This document shows, piece after piece, positions 58,340-64,000 of a stretch of DNA of 64,000 bases. Numbering within the stretch: the first letter of the stretch is position 1; the number at the start of each line of letters is the position of its first letter. The notes beneath the pieces were generated by a model, which saw only the letters and a list, made by a program, of their open reading frames with translations, did not search any database and had not been told where the DNA came from. This DNA is from an uncultured Collinsella sp. (GTDB lineage Bacteria; Actinomycetota; Coriobacteriia; Coriobacteriales; Coriobacteriaceae), in contig CAKUGM010000001.1 of NCBI GenBank assembly GCA_934654625.1, forward strand, positions 186,001-250,000. Reading direction: 5' to 3'. The position numbers were made by a program, and so were the translations under genes.

Positions 58340-59260
58340 ATGGGGAAATACACCATCAAGCGAATCATCAACATGATTCCGCTGCTATTCGTTATCTCCA
58401 TCATCATCTTCTTGTTCATTCACCTCATCCCCGGTGACCCCGCCCGCCAGATTGCCGGTCCTACCGCGACCATCGGCGAAGTGGACGAGATTCGCAACCA
58501 GCTCGGTTTGAATCAGCCTTTGGTTCCGCAGTACATCAAGTGGATTACCGGTATCTTCACGGGTAATTTCGGTGTGTCTTATGCCAATAAGACCACCGTG
58601 GTCGCGCTCCTTGCGCCCCGTCTGCCCATCACGATCTACCTGACCATCTGCTCCATCACCTGGTCGGCGATCCTGGGCATCATCATCGGCGTCCTGGCTG
58701 CTGTGAACCGCGGTCGCGCCTTCGACCTTATCGGCATGGTTATCGCCATCGCCGGTATCTCGCTGCCTAACTTCTGGTTGGGCCTGCAGCTCATGCAGAT
58801 CTTTGCCGTGAACCTGAGGATCCTGCCTACGGGCGGCCTTGAGTCTTGGAAGGGCTACATCCTGCCCTCCATCGCCATGGGCGCTGGCATCATGTGCATC
58901 CTTGCGCGCGTGACGCGTTCTTCGATGATCGAGAACTTGGGCAAGGACTACATTCGCACCGCGCGTGCCAAGGGTCTGCCCGAGCATCGCGTGATCATGC
59001 GCCATGCGTTCAAGAACTCCTCCATCGACGTCATTACCGTCACCGCGTTGCAGATCGGCGCCCTGATCGCCGGCTCTGTCGTGGTCGAATCGGTTTTCTC
59101 GATTCCGGGCCTGGGCCGTTTGCTCGTCGATTCCATCGGTTTCCGTGATTACGAGGTCGTGCAGGCGCTCATCTTGTTCTTCTCGCTGGAGTACATGGTG
59201 ATTAACCTGCTGGCGGATATCCTATACGGCATCATCAACCCGCGCGTGCGCTACGAATAG
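58340..59260 (+). CDS. peptide ABC transporter permease, DppB family
   Basis: 306 residues with six membrane spans; N-terminal LLFVISIIIFLFIHLIPGDPA, and the EAA coupling loop near DYIRTARAKGLPEHRVIMRHAFKNS. Partner of the DppC protein 9 nt downstream. Confidence 0.94.
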   Translation: MGKYTIKRIINMIPLLFVISIIIFLFIHLIPGDPARQIAGPTATIGEVDEIRNQLGLNQPLVPQYIKWITGIFTGNFGVSYANKTTVVALLAPRLPITIYLTICSITWSAILGIIIGVLAAVNRGRAFDLIGMVIAIAGISLPNFWLGLQLMQIFAVNLRILPTGGLESWKGYILPSIAMGAGIMCILARVTRSSMIENLGKDYIRTARAKGLPEHRVIMRHAFKNSSIDVITVTALQIGALIAGSVVVESVFSIPGLGRLLVDSIGFRDYEVVQALILFFSLEYMVINLLADILYGIINPRVRYE

Positions 59261-59269
59261 GAGGTTGCC

Positions 59270-60169
59270 ATGTCTGATACCAATGTAAAAGCTGCCTCCG
59301 CAACGCTCGAGGCTGAGGAGCTGCCCAAGGCGCAAAGTCCCGTCAAGCAGTTCGTCAAGAAGTTCTTGCGCCGCAAGACTGCCGTTATCGGTTTCCTGTT
59401 TATCATCTTCATCTTGATTCTGGCTGTGATTGGACCGAGCATCACGCCGTATGATCCCAACGCATACGACTACAGCGCGATTCTGTCTGGCCCTTCCGCC
59501 AGGCACATCTGGGGCACCGACGAGTTCGGTCGCGATGTCTTTAGCCGTATTCTCGCCGGTACGCAGCTGTCGCTCGGCACGGCTCTTACCGCCTCGGTCA
59601 TCGGTACCGCAGCGGGCGTCGTCTTGGGCCTTGTCGCAGGCTTCTTCGGCGGCATCGTCGATTCGTTCATCATGCGCGTCTGCGACGTCATGTTCGCATT
59701 CCCGGGCATCCTGCTCGCTATCGCTATCGTGGCCATCATCGGTCCGGGTATTACCAACATCATGATCGGCGTGGCCGTGTTCACCGTGCCTTCGTTCGCG
59801 CGTATCATTCGCGGTGCGGTGCTCGAGGTACGCGGTGAGCTCTATGTCGAAGTGGCGCAGTCTATCGGCTGTTCCTCCGCGCGCACCATGTTCGTGCACA
59901 TCTTCCCGGGTACTATGCAGGCCCTCATCGTTAACTTCACGATGAACATCGGCGGCGCTATCCTTTCGGCATCGTCCCTGTCCTTCCTGGGCTTTGGCGC
60001 ATCCGTGACTCAGGCCGAGTGGGGCGCGATCCTGTCTCAGGGCCGCAACTACCTGGCCATCGCCCCGCACCTGGTCCTGTATCCCGGCCTGGTGATTTTC
60101 TTGACCGTGCTTGCCTTCAACCTGTTCGGTGACGGTCTGCGCGATACGCTCGACCCACGACTGAACTAA
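59270..60169 (+). CDS. peptide ABC transporter permease, DppC family
   Basis: 299 residues; DppC N-terminal helix, then GTDEFGRDVFSRILAGTQLSL and EAA loop YVEVAQSIGCSSARTMFVHIFPG. Ends in a typical DGLRDTLDPRL. Confidence 0.94.
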   Translation: MSDTNVKAASATLEAEELPKAQSPVKQFVKKFLRRKTAVIGFLFIIFILILAVIGPSITPYDPNAYDYSAILSGPSARHIWGTDEFGRDVFSRILAGTQLSLGTALTASVIGTAAGVVLGLVAGFFGGIVDSFIMRVCDVMFAFPGILLAIAIVAIIGPGITNIMIGVAVFTVPSFARIIRGAVLEVRGELYVEVAQSIGCSSARTMFVHIFPGTMQALIVNFTMNIGGAILSASSLSFLGFGASVTQAEWGAILSQGRNYLAIAPHLVLYPGLVIFLTVLAFNLFGDGLRDTLDPRLN

Positions 60170-60179
60170 GGAGGCCCTG

Positions 60180-62164
<1,985 letters not shown>

Positions 62165-62191
62165 TCGATCGCCTGACATATGCGCAACCTA

Positions 62192-62226
62192 GAAGGGGGG
62201 AGACGTCAACGGACGCCTCCCCCTTC
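62192..62226 (+). terminator. stem-loop after the peptide transporter operon
   Basis: GAAGGGGG (62192-62199) pairs with CCCCCTTC (62219-62226) with further partial pairing inside. No long T-run, so it may be a weak terminator or mRNA 3' stabiliser. Confidence 0.6.
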
Positions 62227-62249
62227 CCTTATGTGACAGCAAAACGACA

Positions 62250-62330
62250 GGTTTATTTTGTCACATTTTCACAGGTTCTTCACATTTTTGGCTCGGACCA
62301 GTGCAATGCGAGAGATGTGACAAATAAACC
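62250..62330. promoter_or_regulatory. long-range inverted repeat with TGTGACA boxes upstream of ppaC
   Basis: GGTTTATTTTGTCACAT (62250-62266) and ATGTGACAAATAAACC (62315-62330) are complementary over 16 bp with one bulged T, 48 bp apart. A further TGTGACA lies at 62232-62238, and TCACA is repeated between the arms. It is a likely regulator-binding or RNA structural element in the 250-bp ppaC leader; no gene is seen there. Confidence 0.55.
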
Positions 62331-62415
62331 CGCGGCGTGTCGTATCGCGGGCGTACCTTGAGTTCGTGCTACCATTTATTCGTTTGAGTACATCCGTGCA
62401 AATGGAGGAATATCC

Positions 62416-63342
62416 ATGGCTAACGTTCTTGTTTTTGGCCACCAGAACCCCGATAACGACGCCATCATGTCTGCCGTCGTGCTGTCTCAGCTTCTCAACC
62501 AGGTTGAGTACGCTGGCAACACCTACGAGGCTTGCACTCTGGGCGCCCTGCCTGCAGAGTCTGCAAAGCTTCTTGCCGACGCCGGCGTGGCCGAGCCCCG
62601 TCAGATCGCGGCGGTCGAGGAGGGCCAGCTTGTGCTCCTTACCGACCACAACGAGAGCGCTCAGTCCGTTGAGGGTCTGAAGTCTGCAACCGTTTTCGGC
62701 GTGGTCGACCATCATCGTATCGGCGACTTTGAGACTGCCGGCCCCCTCCACTACCTCGCCTTCCCCTGGGGTTCCAGCTGCACGATCGTTGCCAAGGTCG
62801 CCCAGATGCTTGGCCTTGAGCTTTCCGACGTCCAGGCCAAGTTGCTGCTTTCGGCCATGATGACCGACACGCTCATGCTCAAGAGCCCCACCACCACCGA
62901 TGTTGACCGCGCCGTGGCCGCCCAGCTGGGCGAGCAGGTGGGCGTCGACCCCGTCAAGTTTGGCATGGAGGTCTTCCTCACTCGCCCCTCCGGCTCCTTC
63001 ACTGCTGCCGAGATGGTGGGTAACGACATCAAGATGTTCGAGCCCGCCGGCAAGAAGCTCCTCATCGGCCAGTACGAGACGGTCGACAAGAGCCGTGCCC
63101 TCGGCATGATCGATGAGATTCGCGAGGCCATGCGCGCCTATGCTGCCGAGAAGGGTGCCGACGGTATCGTCCTGTGCATTACCGACATCATGGAGGAGGG
63201 CTCGCAGGTGCTTCTCGAGGGCGACACCGAGTTTGCTCAGAAGGGCCTCGCCATCGCAGACGAGCATGACGGCGTGTGGATGCCCGGCGTGCTTTCTCGC
63301 AAGAAGCAGGTTGCTGCGCCCATCATCGCCGCTGCCGAGTAA
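62416..63342 (+). CDS. ppaC: manganese-dependent inorganic pyrophosphatase
   Basis: 308 residues, family II: NVLVFGHQNPDNDAI (His and Asp metal ligands), LLTDHNE, VVDHHRIGDFETAGP (DHH), MMTDTLMLKSPTTTD, and the C-terminal domain with LSRKKQV. Hydrolyses pyrophosphate in the cytoplasm. Start ATG 62416 follows GGAGGAATATCC. Confidence 0.97.
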   Translation: MANVLVFGHQNPDNDAIMSAVVLSQLLNQVEYAGNTYEACTLGALPAESAKLLADAGVAEPRQIAAVEEGQLVLLTDHNESAQSVEGLKSATVFGVVDHHRIGDFETAGPLHYLAFPWGSSCTIVAKVAQMLGLELSDVQAKLLLSAMMTDTLMLKSPTTTDVDRAVAAQLGEQVGVDPVKFGMEVFLTRPSGSFTAAEMVGNDIKMFEPAGKKLLIGQYETVDKSRALGMIDEIREAMRAYAAEKGADGIVLCITDIMEEGSQVLLEGDTEFAQKGLAIADEHDGVWMPGVLSRKKQVAAPIIAAAE

Positions 63343-63426
63343 ATTCGGTTGCATATGTCACGTAACTCTGCCTAAAACGGTGTAGATTTGCGCCGGGTGG
63401 GTAGGATAATCGCAGACGCAAGGTTT

Positions 63427-63462
63427 AGCGCGACTCGCATAACAGCGGGCCGCGCTTCTTTT
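63427..63462 (+). terminator. terminator after ppaC
   Basis: AGCGCG (63427-63432) with CGCGCT (63451-63456), inner CTCGC/GCGGG pairing, and TCTTTT. Confidence 0.8.
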
Positions 63463-63486
63463 AAGCTACGTGCAAGGAGGCCGCCT

Positions 63487-64000
63487 ATGGAATCATGCGA
63501 CCAGCTCTTCGATGCCGCTCAGAGGAAGCGCCTTGAGCGCCACGACCTGTGGGACCGGGTCACATCAAACGGAACGATATCCGCGGCGGTGATGGTCCTC
63601 GCCGCTATTGCCGCTGTTGTTTGCGCGAATACCGCTGCATACGAGCCCATCCATCATTTTTTGGAGCAAGAGCTCTTTGTGGGCTTGGGCTCGCTTACGG
63701 CCGGACTCACCGTGGAGGTCTTCGTCAACGACTTCCTCATGGCGATTTTTTTCCTGCTCGTAGGTATTGAGCTTAAATACGAGATGACGGTGGGCGAGCT
63801 CACCAATCCGCGCCAGGCCATGCTGCCGATGCTTGCCGCTGTGGGTGGCGTGGTGGCGCCTGCCTGCATATACGCGTTTTTTAACAAGGGCGGTGCGATT
63901 CACGGGTGGGCCATCCCCATGGCGACCGACATCGCGTTTGCGCTGGGCGTTATGTCGCTTTTGGGCAATCGCGTGCCCAACGGCGTGCGCGTGTTTTTCT
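63487..64000 (+). CDS. nhaA: Na+/H+ antiporter NhaA, cut by the window end
   Basis: 171 residues visible; the gene runs past 64,000. Starts at ATG 63487 with AAGGAGG 6 nt upstream. NhaA features: FFLLVGIELKYEMTVGEL, HGWAIPMATDIAFALGVMSLLG with the Asp pair expected after TD. Exports Na+ in exchange for protons across the membrane. Confidence 0.92.
   Translation, partial: MESCDQLFDAAQRKRLERHDLWDRVTSNGTISAAVMVLAAIAAVVCANTAAYEPIHHFLEQELFVGLGSLTAGLTVEVFVNDFLMAIFFLLVGIELKYEMTVGELTNPRQAMLPMLAAVGGVVAPACIYAFFNKGGAIHGWAIPMATDIAFALGVMSLLGNRVPNGVRVFF

Noticed and set aside
56389-58419. 676-codon minus-strand frame opposite the peptide-binding lipoprotein
   Set aside because: Shadow of a strongly codon-biased gene; the sense strand encodes an unmistakable SBP family 5 protein.

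Overview
The window is high-GC DNA of actinobacterial character. Its gene set (UppP, PurH, PcrA, ROK glucokinase, GH29 fucosidase, Mn-dependent pyrophosphatase, Dpp-type peptide ABC operon) is what I would expect from a gut Coriobacteriia member such as Collinsella. This placement is inference from gene content and style; no rRNA or other marker is present.

Positions 1 to about 35,115 are most of an integrated siphovirus prophage. Its left end lies outside the window. From about 30,891 down to 1 everything reads on the minus strand. From right to left the order is: cro-like regulator; small early genes; recombination and replication block (PD-(D/E)XK nuclease, DUF1351-like protein, ERF annealing protein, SSB, replication initiator, DnaC-like loader); a dense cassette of 15-20 small, often Cys-rich proteins joined by ATGA overlaps; HNH endonuclease; terminase small and large subunits; portal; minor head protein; capsid scaffold; HK97-type major capsid protein; head-tail connectors; tail tube; frameshifting tail chaperones; tape measure; tail-tip and fibre proteins; XhlA-like protein and holin. 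Divergently, on the plus strand, lie a CI-like repressor, a two-gene DUF6978/DUF1828-like cargo pair, a tyrosine integrase and a HicAB toxin-antitoxin pair. The edge is marked by a serine-type tRNA 3' end and a roughly 116-bp direct repeat.

The most striking find is inside the head operon. The minor head protein (13,618-14,964) carries a C-terminal RelA/SpoT-type nucleotidyltransferase domain. It is followed by a small gene and by a SpoT/MESH1-like HD hydrolase with intact metal ligands, then a terminator. This looks like a head-borne polymorphic toxin with an alarmone-hydrolase immunity protein. Next to it, in the leader of the scaffold and capsid genes, are three short hairpins with the same GCAC loop and changed but still paired stems. 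The tail chaperone genes contain a textbook -1 slippery site (A AAA AAC) followed by a perfect 9-bp hairpin.

From about 35,400 to the right edge is host chromosome: glutamyl-Q tRNA(Asp) synthetase, a CDF metal exporter, a DUF2207 membrane protein, an acetyltransferase, purH, an unrecognised protein, a BceRS-like two-component system, a universal stress protein, uppP, a 2-hydroxyacid dehydrogenase, pcrA, a ROK glucokinase, a large transglutaminase-like protein, a GH29 fucosidase, a five-gene peptide ABC operon (DppABCDF-like), ppaC, and the start of nhaA, cut by the window edge. Most of these units end in clear stem-loop terminators.
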